Positions 24,401-35,974 of a DNA stretch of 64,000 nucleotides are shown here, one piece after another. The first letter of the stretch is position 1; every line of letters starts with the position of its first letter. Both the position numbers and the translations under genes were made by a program. Origin of the DNA: Otis tarda (Eukaryota; Chordata; Aves; Otidiformes; Otididae); contig CM048553.1 of assembly GCA_026413225.1 (NCBI GenBank), positions 139,508,690-139,572,689 of the forward strand, in the 5' to 3' direction. The notes under the pieces are model-generated. The model was given only the letters and a program-made list of their open reading frames with translations. It searched no databases and was not told the DNA's origin.

Positions 24401-24810
24401 AAGGTTTCAGTTGTAATTAATTGTTTAAATGATGACCTGCTATTATCATCATTCTTGTTTAACAAATCTTTAGGGATTGTCTATGAAATTATTAGGGATT
24501 CTGTGAAGTCTTTGAGAATGGAAACAAATCTAGAACCCTGCCTTCAAAAAACATTAAGGGGCTTGGACACTTAAACTAATCTTATTTTATTTAATGAAGA
24601 TTTGAGTATTCATTTTTTTTGTTTGAATATTGTCATTAGGATATATTTAAAACCTCCTTTGGAGGATTTTGCATGTTGTAATATCAAATTAATGTCATAA
24701 GTAAAGGAGGCTTTATAAAGATAATGCTAATTAATTCATGGCTACCTTTTGAATGATGGTCTAATGTTTCATAAGCTTTTACTGCTAATTAGTCTAGCAT
24801 GAAAACTAGC
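21469..24810. other. Unique AT-rich non-coding sequence, no gene seen
   Basis: No gene or transposon is recognised. The last 600 bases (24190-24800) are AT-rich and full of TAATTA-type homeodomain cores. That look is shared by many conserved non-coding elements, but conservation cannot be seen from one sequence. A T14A9 homopolymer pair lies at 23965-23987. Confidence 0.55.
23965..23987. repeat. T14A9 homopolymer pair
   Basis: Fourteen T are followed directly by nine A, giving a near-perfect self-complementary stretch. It is low complexity and prone to length errors in assembly. Confidence 0.9.
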
Positions 24811-26117
24811 TAAGGCACATGGAGAGCAAGGAGGTGGTTGGTAACAGCCAACATGGTTTCACCAAGGGCAGATCGTGCCTGACCAATTTGGTGGCCTTCT
24901 ATGATGGGGTGACGGCATCGGTGGACAAGGGACGAGCAACTGACATCATCTACCTGGACTTGTGCAAAGCTTTTGACACTGTCCCGCATGACATCCTTCT
25001 CTCTAAACTGGAGAGACATGGGTTTGATGGATGGACCACTCGGTGGATAAGGAGTTGGCTGGATGGCTGCACTCAGAGAGTGGTGGTCAACGGCTCAATG
25101 TCCATGTGGAGACCGGTCACGAGTGGCGTCCCTCAGGGGTCCGTGCTGGGCCCGGCCCTGTTCAACATCTTTGTCGGTGACATGGACAGTGGGATAGAGT
25201 GCACCCTCAGCAAGTTCACCGATGACACCAAGTTGTGTGGTGCCGTCAACACGCTGGAAGGGAGGGATGCCATCCAGAGGGACCTTGACAGGCTGGAGAG
25301 GTGGGCCCGTGCCAACCTCATGAAGTTCAACCAGGCCAAGTGCAAGGTCCTGCACCTGGGTCATGGCAATCCCAGGCACAAATACAGGCTGGGCGGAGAA
25401 TGGATTGAGAGCAGCCCTGAGGAGAAGGACTTGGGAGTGCTGGTGGATAAGAAGCTCAACATGAGCCGGCAATGCGCCCTTGCGGCCCAGAAGGCCAACC
25501 GCATCCTGGGCTGCATCAAGAGGAGCATGGCCAGCAGGTCGAGGGAGGTCATTCTCCCCCTCTACTCTGCCCTGGTGAGACCCCACCTGGAATACTGTGT
25601 CCAGTTCTGGAGCCCCCAACACAAGAAGGACATGGACCAGTTGGAGAAGGTCCAGAGGAGGGCCACGAAGACGATAAAAGGGCTGGAGCACCTCTCGTAT
25701 GAGGACAGGCTGAGAGAATTGGGGCTGTTCAGCCTGGAGAAGAGGAGGCTCTGGGGAGACCTGATAGCGGTCTTCCAGTACCTCAAGGGGGCCTACAAGA
25801 AAGATGGGGAAAGGCTCTTTAGTAGGGCCTGTTGCAATAGGACGAGGGGTAATGGTTTTAAAATAGAGGGGGGAAGATTTAGATTGGAAATTAGGAAAAA
25901 ATTTTTTACAATGCGAGTTATAGAACACTGGAACAGGTTGCCCAGAAAGGTGGTGGAGGCCCCATCCCTGGAAAGGTTCAAGGCCAGGCTGGATGAGGCT
26001 CTGAGCAACCTGATCTAGTCAGGGATGTCCCTGCTCCTTGCAGGGGGGTTGGACTAGATGACCTTTGAAGGTCCCTTCCAACCCTAACCATTCTATGATT
26101 CTATGATTCTATGAAAA
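24811..26117 (+). mobile_element. CR1 LINE, 5'-truncated, well preserved
   Basis: This is the youngest-looking CR1 in the window. The insertion begins inside ORF2, just after an in-frame stop at 24807-24809 in the host DNA, and runs to the natural CR1 3' end. The coding part is 24819-26018, and the 3' untranslated region is about 26019-26080. The tail at about 26090-26114 is ATTCTATG repeated three times. The 3' phrase 'ggactagatgacctttgaag' is standard CR1. An 8-base match atgaaaac lies at 24799-24806 and 26111-26118. It could be a target-site duplication, but it overlaps the octamer tail, so it is weak. Lacking the 5' UTR, ORF1 and endonuclease, it cannot move by itself. Confidence 0.97.
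24819..26018 (+). CDS. CR1 ORF2 polyprotein fragment: reverse transcriptase and C-terminal region
   Basis: There are 399 codons without a stop, reaching the usual end of CR1 ORF2. In a full element the protein makes cDNA by target-primed reverse transcription. Residues 12-28 hold the finger block '[17 protein letters not shown]'. Motif A '[11 protein letters not shown]' has its catalytic Asp at residue 47 (codon 24957-24959). Motif B '[10 protein letters not shown]' is at 103-112. Motif C reads 'KFTDDTK' with both Asp at 135-136, but Thr-134 replaces the usual Ala of F/YADD. Conserved C-terminal blocks follow: '[12 protein letters not shown]', '[19 protein letters not shown]', 'RTRGNG' and '[11 protein letters not shown]'. 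The start ATG is only the first in the open frame, not a natural initiation site. The long minus-strand frame opposite (25095-25928) is its shadow. Confidence 0.9.
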   Translation: MESKEVVGNSQHGFTKGRSCLTNLVAFYDGVTASVDKGRATDIIYLDLCKAFDTVPHDILLSKLERHGFDGWTTRWIRSWLDGCTQRVVVNGSMSMWRPVTSGVPQGSVLGPALFNIFVGDMDSGIECTLSKFTDDTKLCGAVNTLEGRDAIQRDLDRLERWARANLMKFNQAKCKVLHLGHGNPRHKYRLGGEWIESSPEEKDLGVLVDKKLNMSRQCALAAQKANRILGCIKRSMASRSREVILPLYSALVRPHLEYCVQFWSPQHKKDMDQLEKVQRRATKTIKGLEHLSYEDRLRELGLFSLEKRRLWGDLIAVFQYLKGAYKKDGERLFSRACCNRTRGNGFKIEGGRFRLEIRKKFFTMRVIEHWNRLPRKVVEAPSLERFKARLDEALSNLI

Positions 26118-26492
26118 CAGGAAGTAAGAAAATATCTTAGAGCAGTTATTGACTTGTTCGTCAGCTAAAAGAATAGCCTGAGGTAATTAAAGTGCATTTA
26201 ATAAGTGCCATCCTACAGGGAAGATCACATAGGTCATGACCATGGAACATTGCTGGTGCTTGCAACAGTCACTGTAAGAGGGCCCAGACTGAATGGGGTC
26301 CTGCCTCTTCTGCCAACAAGGAGAGGAAGGAATCTGAATTTTCCTTTTTCTCTCCCCAAGTACATTATTTAAAGCAATGTCATTCCCTCAAGTATGGAAG
26401 GTGACTTTTTGGACTGCATTGTCTCCATACATGGTACTGCTTCCTCAGTAGGAAAACATCTTTAATTCCACTAAACTTATTTTACATTTATA
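26118..26492. other. Unique spacer between two CR1 copies
   Basis: No gene is seen in these 375 bases. They separate the well-preserved CR1 from a CR1 fragment of a different subfamily, so the two are separate insertions rather than one broken copy. Confidence 0.7.
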
Positions 26493-26885
26493 TGTTCAAG
26501 TAGAGACCGGTGATGAGTGGCGTTCCTCAGTATTTGGACTGTCCCTGTTTAACATCTTTGGCAGCGACATAGACAGTGGAATAGAGTGCACTGTCAGCAA
26601 GTTTGCTGATGGCACCAAGCTGTGTGGTGCAGTCAATACGCTGGAGGGAACGGATGCCATCCAGAGGGACCTTAGCAGGCCAGAGAGGTGGGCCTGTGAG
26701 AACCTCATGAAGTTCAACCAGGCCAAATGCAAGGTCCTGCACATGGGTCATGGCAACCCCAAGCACAAATACAGGCTGGGCGGAGAATGGATTGAGAGCA
26801 GTCCTGAGGAGAAGGACTTGGGAGTGCTGGTGGACGAGAAGCTCAACATGAGCTGTCAATGTACACTTGCAGCCCAAAGTCAACC
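26493..26885 (+). mobile_element. CR1 LINE internal fragment, truncated at both ends
   Basis: The piece covers ORF2 from just before RT motif B to shortly after the '[16 protein letters not shown]' block. The 'GVPQ' block runs straight into damaged sequence. Motif C reads 'KFADGTKL': the second catalytic Asp is Gly (codon 26611-26613). The frame 26707-27048 covers the intact second half but then runs into host DNA. Loss of the 3' end is unusual for a LINE, which normally loses the 5' end. It suggests a later deletion ending at the CA/TA microsatellite that follows. Shared variants place it with the copy at 33.1-34.8 kb, not with the one just upstream. Confidence 0.93.
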
Positions 26886-26914
26886 ATACGTACATACACA
26901 CACACATATATATA
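26886..26914. repeat. Short (CA)n/(TA)n microsatellite
   Basis: Tacatacacacacacatatatata-type sequence directly abuts the broken 3' edge of the CR1 fragment and may mark the deletion breakpoint. Confidence 0.85.
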
Positions 26915-29900
26915 GCCTGAAGTTAATAGCCAGCTTCAGTACCCTGTCATTAATGAAAATCCTGTCTATAATTAAAGGTAAGACTCCATCTATTTCCAAC
27001 TTTTACCAAAGATTAACGGGTGGGAGGGATTCAGGCTTAGGGTTTTAATTTAACTAATGCCATACTGTGCACAGAGACCATTTGTTACATTTGAACCTAG
27101 AGTTCAACTTCCCAGGTAGTCGGGGTCTTGATCTGAAATCGTGGCTTAGACTCCACTCGCACTGCTTCATCACAAAAATGCTAACATAGCATTCAGCAAA
27201 GAACTATTATCAGGTGATACCAACATTATATACCAAAAATGCTTCTCTTTTTGGCTACATTGCAATTCTTTGCTTTGTTTCCCATGACATTTTTTGTTGT
27301 TATTGGACAAGGCTTTCTAAAGAGTTAAATGGTAGTATGTTTACTTGAGACAGATAGAAAAGCTCTTCCAGGGCTCAAAAAGCATTTTTGTATTTCTAAA
27401 GAAGCTTTCAAAATATGATGGCCAAAATATTTGAAATATGTGTCCCTGTGGTGATGTCATCCTCAAGGGAAACATACTTCTTATATGAAGTATTCCCATT
27501 AGGAATCTTGGAGATCTTACATCTGTATTCTTAACCTCAAGAGCTTATCAAATGATAATAGTTATTTGTAAAATGGGATGTCATCTAACGGAGTGCTGGC
27601 AGGCATGTTGGCCAGTAGTTATAGGTCATTGCACAAGTATTTGTAGAGGAAGTGAAGGCTTCATTTGGCCTTAACAATTAGACATCTTAAACAAATATTC
27701 ATGAAGTGAATAATGTTTGGATTCAGGCAGAACCAGAGCCTTTCTGGTCATTTTGCGGAACACACAGCCATGCATGAACACCAGAGGGGCAGAAAAGCCC
27801 AGTGGCTATAGCAGATCTCTGGGACTGGAGCCTGCAATGTTATTCCTAGCAGTGACCTCCTCCAGCTGCTGAGCACCCGGTACACTGTGTTGTCATCTAG
27901 ACCATCAGGCTCACCATCTTTAGGAAGTACTCACTCTTCTGTGTGAGGATTTGGGGAAGCAGCAGTCTGCAGAAGGAGCCCTGCGAGTGGGGAAGCCCGG
28001 CGCAGAGAGCACCTTGAAGCCATCCAGCTTGAAAAGGCTGAAGGGGGGGGCCCATGAGTGCACCTCCTTCCCTTCCTTCCTTGTCTGAGAAAAGGAGATG
28101 CTGCTGGGACAGCTATGCTCCCCTTGGGTGGGGACCTTCTTGTTTCTTCACAGCAGTGGCAGTGACAGGATCTCCTGTCTGGAGGAGGCAGCATCTTCTC
28201 CTGTGTTGTGGCCCTGGCACCAAGATACTGCCTTACCTACCTGAGGAGGCAGCTGGTGATAAATCTCTGGAGAGAAGTGTTTTGAGTGTCAGCTTTCATC
28301 AGGAGTCGTCTCAAGTGGCTGACCCACTCCCACTCCTTCCACCTGTGGTGAGGAGCACTCGAAGGAGCACTCCACCTCTGCACACATTTTTGTTAGCAGA
28401 GAGGCAGCAGCAGATGCTGTAACCGAGTTGGCCACCAGCAGGGCTCGAGCATGGAGGGTCCCTCAAGGAAGTTAATCCAAATTAACCGGAGGTGCAAAGC
28501 GGATTTACCAGCTGTAATAAAGCATTCATCTTCAGATTTAGCTTAACTCCATTATGAGTGGAATTAAGCTATGTTGAAATCAGGTCACTTTAATTCTGAA
28601 TAATAACATGCCCACAAGAGTTTGATGAGGTGTAACTAATCCGTTTAAAGCTACTTCAGATTCCAGGTTTGTCCCCCTGCAGACAAGGCTGTGCCGTATC
28701 TCACAGCATTACTTCAGCAGCAGAGCTGACTGCGGGGAGTGGGTTTCTGCCCCCACACACCCCCTGCTTCCCCCATACAGCTTAATGCAGATGGAGGAAC
28801 TGTGAGTTTGGGATCGAAGCTGGCCCTAAATGTTATTTTCCTGACGGAGCAGATAGGAGCACTCAGGCCTGCCAGTGGCACTGTCCTCGAGCGATGCGAA
28901 GCACCATGCAACATGATACAGCTGTGCTGGAAGAATGCAAGCCCATGCTGTGCGGAAGCTGCAGGCTTGGCTGCAAAGCTGGCTCATTCACCGCTTATTG
29001 GGGATGATGATGGCCCCAGGGCAAACAGGATCCCTGGGATGACACCAGAAGCAGGATTTTTGTGTTGAGTTTCTTAGCAGAGATATCAAACTGCCTCCAA
29101 TTTCAGTGCAGTGCCAGCAGCTGACTGTGGTTTAAGGCGGAGGGGCTTGTGTGGAGGAATTCAGTGCCACCCAAGCTGGCTCCGTGGAGGAGACCACTGC
29201 TACATGGTCCTGCCATGTGTGCAACATAGAGCTGTGATCATAAAGTGGCAGGAAAGTTTAGTCTGGTCCCTGGTCAGAAGTTCACAGTGAGCTTCCTTGG
29301 TGTTTGCTTAGCCCTTCTTCAGCCCTAATCTCGATTTTAAGATAGGTGGGGCCTATGATCTGCAGTGCAGTGCTTGGGCTGCTGAGTGTGCTTGCTCTGC
29401 TGTCAGGCAGGTCTTGGAGCAGGACTTTTTGGGCAGAGTAAGACTCATCCCTCTGGCTCTCATCTCTTTACCCAGTGATTCAGTCCATGCCTGGCCCATT
29501 TTCAGCACAGCTCCAGCTCCGTGAGATGCAGCTGAGATGCCTGATTTGTTGTATGTTATGTATGATAACAGCTTCCACAGCAAGCTGTTGAGGAAGACCT
29601 CCACCTTGTAAGTAGCCCTGCTTGGCTGCATGCCCTCTGGGAAGCTCAGCACCACCACCTTCTCCTCACCTTGTGCTCTGCCTGCCCCAGACCTGCATGG
29701 TAGGAAGTATAGGAAAGGAGCAGTCCCAACTTTGTGCCAACCCTCTCCATCAAACCAAAGGTTTTGGAGCAGTGGAGTTTTGCGACCAAACAAACCCAGA
29801 CTGAAGTATCTTTCTGAGCTGAAATCTGTTCTTCTGTCAGATAGACAGATGGAAATACCTTCTCTGGGTCTGCAGCACACAGTGCTTGAGGCACCTCTGT

Positions 29901-32900
29901 GTCCTTGCCATGAAGGCCATGTTGGAAGATGTCCTGGTGTCCTCAGAAATCTCTTCTGCACTCCTGGAGAGGGAGAGGAGGGGTCACTGTGAAGGCAACA
30001 ATCTTAGTCTTGGACTTTTTTTCTTTTTTTTTTTTTTCTAGTTCTGAGGATGACCTAATGAATTATACATGTTCTTAATTGGCAGGTATCATATAGATAT
30101 CTTAGCTCCTACTCTCCAGAGAAGGGGATACACACAAGGGCTTAAAAGTCTGGATCTTAAACTCAGATTGCTAAACCTCATATTGTTGCCTTAGTAAGAT
30201 CTCGTTTCAATAGACAGAATTAGGAAGAAAATTTGAGCATTTCTTATCTCACCTACATCAGTGTATGGCATGTAAAAAAATTAAAAGGCAGAAAATATGC
30301 TGGTGGTAGGATTTTAGAAAGTTTCTTCATATGGATCTAAAAGATCATCCTTTCAAAATCCTTACTGTAAGGAAATTTCTCTGTTCTTCTCCACTTCTGA
30401 GATGGACACATGTTTTTTCACCCTGTTGAACAGATACTCTGATACTCATTAACAACATACAGAGACTTACTCCTGTGGATTGAGGTAAGAACCTTAAATA
30501 AATCAATCTACAATTCCTTTTTACATTGTAGATTCTAAAAACCAGCAAAACTTTGAATTGTCAAGATGGCTAAGACATATCTGAGGCTGATGCATCCAAA
30601 AGAACATGTAATGACTCAAGCTTGGGCTTTTTATATCCATTAGGAATAGCTAAAACATGCCTCCACATCAGATGCTGTAAATCTCTGCTGGGAGAAGGCC
30701 ACAGAAATCACAGGTGAGTAATTTCTCTAGCTCTGCACCACCATGGATGCTGAAACATCCTTGTGGGTAGCCACGCTGCTATGTTCAATGAGAAATCAAC
30801 ACATGTATTCTCCCAGGCACGATCACCCATAAGATCAGAGCTCAGTCTGTCTGGCACAACCAGAGTAGACAAGATGTGCCTTCCTTTCTTCCACTTGAGC
30901 TACAAAAGATGCAGGAAGTCTTCTCTTGTTGGACATTTTGTTTATCTACAGAATACACACAGCTAAAAATAACCCATAAGTGATATTGCTAATTGTTGTC
31001 AGCCCAGATGGAATCAGTTAATCCTTATGATAGTCAATAACGCCATTGGGAAATCTACTTACGTTGTTTTCTCAGACTGGGAAAAATTACAGAATAATGA
31101 TGAACACTCAAGAAAATGTGAGATTTTGGTTCATTGAGTTGTGTCATTAAAGATGCCTTGTGTTGTAAATGTTCCTCTAAGGGAGACCTTTAGAATCTAA
31201 GGGGTTTGCCACAAGGTTGTGGCAAATCTTTCAAAGGCTGGGAGACTAGATGCTAGGTTTTCACGCATGACAGTCTGTGCTTTAAATACCAGGCAGTAGA
31301 GAGCATGTGAGGAGCTGTTTGGCTCTGGATCTGTACATTGCACTGGTTTTGCTCTCTGTTACTCCCAGTCCCAGAGAGGGTCAGCAAAAAAAAAGACAGC
31401 GGGCTGGGCAGAGCTGCCTGGTGAGTCAGACTCCATCTGATGGCCATGAACAGGGCTTTTCTGAACTAGATAGTAGGACCAGGGATCCTTGGAGAACAGA
31501 ATGTATTTTTTTGATATAGAAATGTAATTTACATAAAACAAAACCACCTTTGAAAACCAAAATGGTCAGGTCAAATTTTTGTATCTGGTAAGTAATAAAA
31601 AATTGAGAAGAAAATGTCTTTTGTAGTCATAGTCAATAAACCACTGAAATGGTCTGGATTTCTATGCTAGAGGTTAACAGTCATTCACACAGAACTTGAT
31701 GGGTGTCATTGCTGTTTCTTTTCAAAGGACTTTACTCTAGAATGTTATTTTCTTTAATGTCATGGTCCTTTTAAAAATTATTTTAATGCTTTTTTGGTTT
31801 TATAAAGCAAAACAACCTGCAAGTTGTATGTTAACAAGTTTCCTTCTTCTACACTTACATACGTTGTTAAAATAATGAGTAAAAGTGTGGCATTGTCTGA
31901 CTCTTTGGAGAATCACTGGAAAGTGCAAGGAGTGTTCACTGTTATTTGTAATAATGAAAATTATTGGGATTTAGGTTTTCAATAAAAACTTATTTTCTTC
32001 AAGATGTTAAAATTGAAGTAAATGGGAGTTAAAACACTATAAAAACATTTTAATTTGCTTAAAATTATTGTCAATAATTGTCAATAATTGACAATAAAAA
32101 TACTGTCTTGCAAAAAACTCTGCAATGGCAACACCAGTTTACTAATCCCTCAGTCACCACATCTTCTAGCCTGGTTGGAAAGTGAACATCTAATGTTAAA
32201 AAAAAAAAATTAAAGAATGTATTTAAAAATATGAACCAAACTAACCCAAAATCTTAAGACCCTACAAATAAAATGGAAGAAAACAAGAAATGAATGGAAA
32301 TTCCTTTCTTCCTCTTTAATTCACTAGTACGAACATGCTTACGTTTTGGAAAAGGGCCGATGTTATGTCCAGATTGATTTGTTCCTCTCCAGTTGCAATT
32401 TTTGTGATAGCTAAGAAGTGATAGAATTTGGTTCACCTCCCTCTTCAGTTCAGATGTTACTGCCCCCATCTCACTCTCACCTATTCAGAGAAGGAATGTC
32501 ATGTACAGCATGCTATTATTTTTTTGTTCAAGTGAAAGGACATGTTATTTATAAAACATACTCACTTTTCCACACCTAAAGGGCAAAACTGAGCCTTTTG
32601 ACTTTCCACCTTTCCAGATGTGAAATTCCAGATCAGACACCAACCTAGAACAACCTTTTTTATGGGCCATCTCTTCACCTCTCTTCCATTCCTTTTCACT
32701 GCCAATAAATTGCATGAAAAGCAGTTCTGGCTGTCTGAGGACTCTGTCTTGGAAAGAGTGTAGCAGCTCTTGAGTGGCCTTTGACTTCTTAGTGTTTCTC
32801 GGTACAGAAAGATTTAGCATCAATAAGGAAAAGTAAGAAAAATAAACAGATAAACTTTTTTTCTAATTTATAGGGCAGTCTGATAAAGGAACAAATCACA

Positions 32901-33135
32901 CCTGATCAACTCCTTCCAATAGAATAAATCAAGTCTGATTGACCCAAAGTTTCTAATTTGAGATTGGGAATAATTCTACTTATGCCTCAAACATTTTTAT
33001 GATGTTGAAAGTCTTATGCCATCAGCCTGCCTACGTTGTGTTGTCTTGCAGTATAAATCAGTCACTCTAATACTAAAAAATCTCTTTAACCATATGTGGA
33101 CATCCTCCAATGGCTGCTTCATGTTGTATTCATGT
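26915..33135. other. Unique non-coding sequence, no gene seen
   Basis: The stretch 27930-29970 is somewhat richer in G+C and has longer chance frames, including a 202-codon minus-strand frame at 29353-29961 and frames of 109-122 codons. None shows a known domain. A T-rich tract lies at 30016-30038, and an A-rich run near 32199-32210. No transposon was recognised in these 6.2 kb, though old ones could be missed. Confidence 0.5.
32066..32096. repeat. Hairpin with 10-base arms
   Basis: The arms tattgtcaat (32066-32075) and attgacaata (32087-32096) are perfect reverse complements. The unit tcaataattg is also directly repeated inside. It is AT-rich and may be chance; no gene lies beside it that would make it a terminator. 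Confidence 0.85.
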
Positions 33136-34845
33136 TGGCTGAAGTATTCAACCACTTTTTCGCCTCAGTCTTCACCGGCAAGGGCTCTAGCCACATTGCC
33201 GAAGTTGTGGAAGGCAAAAGCAGGGACTAGGAGAATGAACAACTGCCCACTGTAGCAGAAGAGCAGGTTCGAGACCATCTAAGGAATCTGAAGATGCACA
33301 AGTCCAAGAAGTCCATCTTCTGATGAGATGCATCTGTAGCTCCCGAGGAAACTGGCGGATGAAGTTGCCAAGCCATTGTCCATTGTATTTGAGAAGTCAT
33401 GGCAGTCTAGTGAGGTTCCTGGTGACTGGAAAAGGGGAAACATAACCTCCATTTTTAAAAAGGGAAATAAGGAGGACCCGGAGAACTACAGGCCAGTCAG
33501 TCTCACCTCTGTGCTTGGCAAGGTCATGGAGCAGATCCTTCTGGACACCATGCTAAGATACATAGAAAATAAGGTGATTGGTGACAGCCAACATGGCTTT
33601 ACTAAGCATGCCTGACCAACTTGGTAGTCTTCTATGATGGAATTACAGCATCGATAGACACGGGACGACCAACTGATGTCATCTAGTTGGACTGATGCAA
33701 AGCATTTGACACTGTCCCACACGACATCCTTGGCTCTAAAATGGAGTGACATGGATTTGATGGACAGACCACTTGGTAGATAAGGAGTTGGCTGGATGGG
33801 GGCACTCGAAGAGTTGTAGTCAATGGCTCGATGTCCAAGTGGAGACCAGTGATGAGTGGTGTTCCTCAGGGATCGGTATTGGGACGGTCCCTGTTTAACA
33901 TCTTTGGCAGTGACATGGACAGTGGAATAGAGTGCACCCTCAGCAAGTTCGCTGATGGCACCAAGCTATGGTGCAGTCGACATGCTGGAAGGAAGGGATG
34001 CCATCCAGAGGGACCTTAGCAAGCTGGAGAGGTGGGCCCGTGCAAACCTCATGAAGTTCAACAAGGCCAAATGCAAGGTCCTGCACATGGGTCATGGCAA
34101 CCCCAAGCACAGATACAGGTTGGGCAGAGAATGGATCGAGACCAGCCCTGAGGAGAAGGACTTGGGAGTACTGGTGGACAAGAAGCTCAACATGAGCTGG
34201 CAATGTACACTTGCAGCCCAGAAAGTCAACTGCATCCTAGGCTGCATCAAAAGAAGTGTGGCCAACAAATTGAGGGAGGGGATTCTCCCCCTCTGGTCTG
34301 CTTTCGTGAGATCCCACCTGGAGTATTATGTCCAGCTCTGGAGCCCCCAGCATAAGAAGGACATGGACTTTTTGGAGTGAGTCCAGAGGAGGGTCACAAA
34401 GATGATCAGAGGGCTAGAGCACCTCTTCTATGAGGACAGGCTGAGACAATTGGGGCTGCTCAGCCTGGAGAAGAAAAGGCTCTGGGGAGACGTTATAGTG
34501 CCTTTCCAGTACCTAAAGGGGGTCTTTAAGAATGATGGGCAGAAACTCTTTAGTTCTGCCGGTTATGATAGGACAAGGGATAATGGTTTAAAATAGAAGG
34601 AGGTAGATTCAGCCTGGATATAAGGAAGAAATTTTTTACAGTGAAGGTGGTGGAACACTGGAACAGGTTGCTCAGAGAGATGGTAGATGCCCCATCCCTG
34701 GAAACAATCAAGGCCAGGTTGGAAGGGGCTCTGAGCAACCTGATCTGGTTGGAGATGTCCCTGCTCTTTGTAGGGGGGTTGAACTGGATGACCTTTAAAG
34801 GTCCCTTCCAACCCAAACCATTCTATGATTCTAAGGTTCCATGAA
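33136..34845 (+). mobile_element. CR1 LINE, long decayed copy (ORF2 middle to 3' end)
   Basis: This 1.7-kb copy begins upstream of the RT with '[14 protein letters not shown]' and runs through '[20 protein letters not shown]' (open frame 33376-33615) to the CR1 3' tail at about 34825-34845. Damage is clear by comparison with the copy at 24.8 kb. There is a 7-base deletion after 'HGFTK' near 33606, two stops around motif A ('VI*LD*CKAFDTV'), and motif C as 'KFADGTKL' with Gly at codon 33957-33959. A 2-base deletion follows directly, then an AAG-to-TGA stop near 34378 and another frameshift near 34592. It cannot code for a working enzyme. Confidence 0.97.
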
Positions 34846-35094
34846 AAGAAGGTGGACAAAGGGAAATATGATCAACCCACATGATTTTGCAAAACACCAA
34901 TTCATTTTTTTCCTGATCTCAAAGAAGATGTGAATATCTGAGGAGGAACCAGAATGAATTAGGAGGAAGAAGATAATACATTTTCTTCAAAGAACTAACA
35001 AAGATTAAGTGAATGTGTTACCTATTTTTTTACCTACCAACATGTTATTTCTAATATTAGAATGTAGAATCTGTGCATATTCCTAACATCTCTG

Positions 35095-35807
35095 AAGCTG
35101 ACCAGAGTCCTTCGTGAAACTGCTCCAGCGTGGGTCATCTCTTCCACGGGGTGCAGTCCCTCCAGAATGACTGCCCCAGCAGGCCCTCCATGGGCCACAG
35201 CCTCCTTCAGAATCCACCTGCCCTGGTGTGGGGTCCTCCACGGGCTGCAGGTGGATCTCTGCTCCTTCGTGGGCCTCCATGGGCTGCAGGGGGACAGCCT
35301 GCTCCACCATGGTCGTCACCACAGGCTGCAGGGGAATCTTGGCCAGCAGCTGCATTACTCCTCCCCCTCCTTCTTCACTGACCTTGTCATCTGCAGCCGT
35401 TCCTCACAACAGGCTGGCAGACGCCTCTCAGGATCCTTTTTACATCTTATTCACTTCTCATCTCCTTTCCACTTCTTGCAGCCAGGCCGGGCCGAGTTGG
35501 GCCCAGTCGGCCACCCGGCGGGAGGCCAGAGGCCCACAAGGCCCACAAGGCTCACGCTTCCCCCTCTCTGACCCCGCTCAGCGTCTTCACATCTTCTCTC
35601 TTTTTTTTTAATCCTTTTTCCCCCTTCTTAAATACGTTACTACAGAGGTGTTATCACAGAACATTCTGCTACCAATTGGCTAGGCCCTGGCCAGCAGTGG
35701 GTCTGCCCTAGGCCCGGCTGAGTCCACTGAACAAAGGGGAGCAATTTCTAGCAGCTTCCTACAGAAGCTGCCACCTTAGCACCCTCTCACTAAATAAAAC
35801 CAGAACA
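35095..35807 (+). mobile_element. ERV-derived repeat (LTR or leader) with internal degenerate array
   Basis: The second half follows a familiar avian ERV repeat: 'ctcctccccctccttcttca', 'ctgaccttgtcatctgcag', 'cccttcttaaatacgttact', 'tggccagcagtgggtctgcc', 'cagcttcctacagaagctgc', then an end of 'ccagaaca'. The first half (about 35115-35345) is G+C-rich and made of four or five degenerate units of roughly 45 bases, each with a 'ccaygggctgcagg' core. Several overlapping open frames here in all plus frames and one minus frame result from this repeat structure and are not genes. No gag, pol or env is seen. The exact family and class are not assigned. Confidence 0.72.
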
Positions 35808-35835
35808 AGTGGAAATGCCACATTGCCCACCTTTC

Positions 35836-35873
35836 AAGGAAACATCTCATGGTGTTTTAAGGAAACATCTCAT
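35836..35873. repeat. 23-bp tandem repeat, 1.7 copies
   Basis: The phrase aaggaaacatctcat occurs at 35836-35850 and again at 35859-35873, with ggtgtttt between. It is a small local duplication just downstream of the ERV repeat. Confidence 0.92.
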
Positions 35874-35974
35874 ACTGACATAACATGGAAAGTCTTTTGT
35901 AAATGGATTTATCTTGTTTCAAAGCCACACAACACCCACAATTCATTTTCAATTAAATATAAGTAAATGAGTTT

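Noticed and set aside
25095..25928. 277-codon open frame on the minus strand
   Set aside because: It lies exactly opposite the CR1 reverse transcriptase frame, and its translation has no domain. It is a shadow caused by the codon use of the sense strand.
35083..35611. Overlapping open frames of 83-134 codons in several frames (plus and minus)
   Set aside because: All fall in the degenerate repeat array of the ERV-derived element; simultaneous openness in several frames points to repeat composition, not to a gene.
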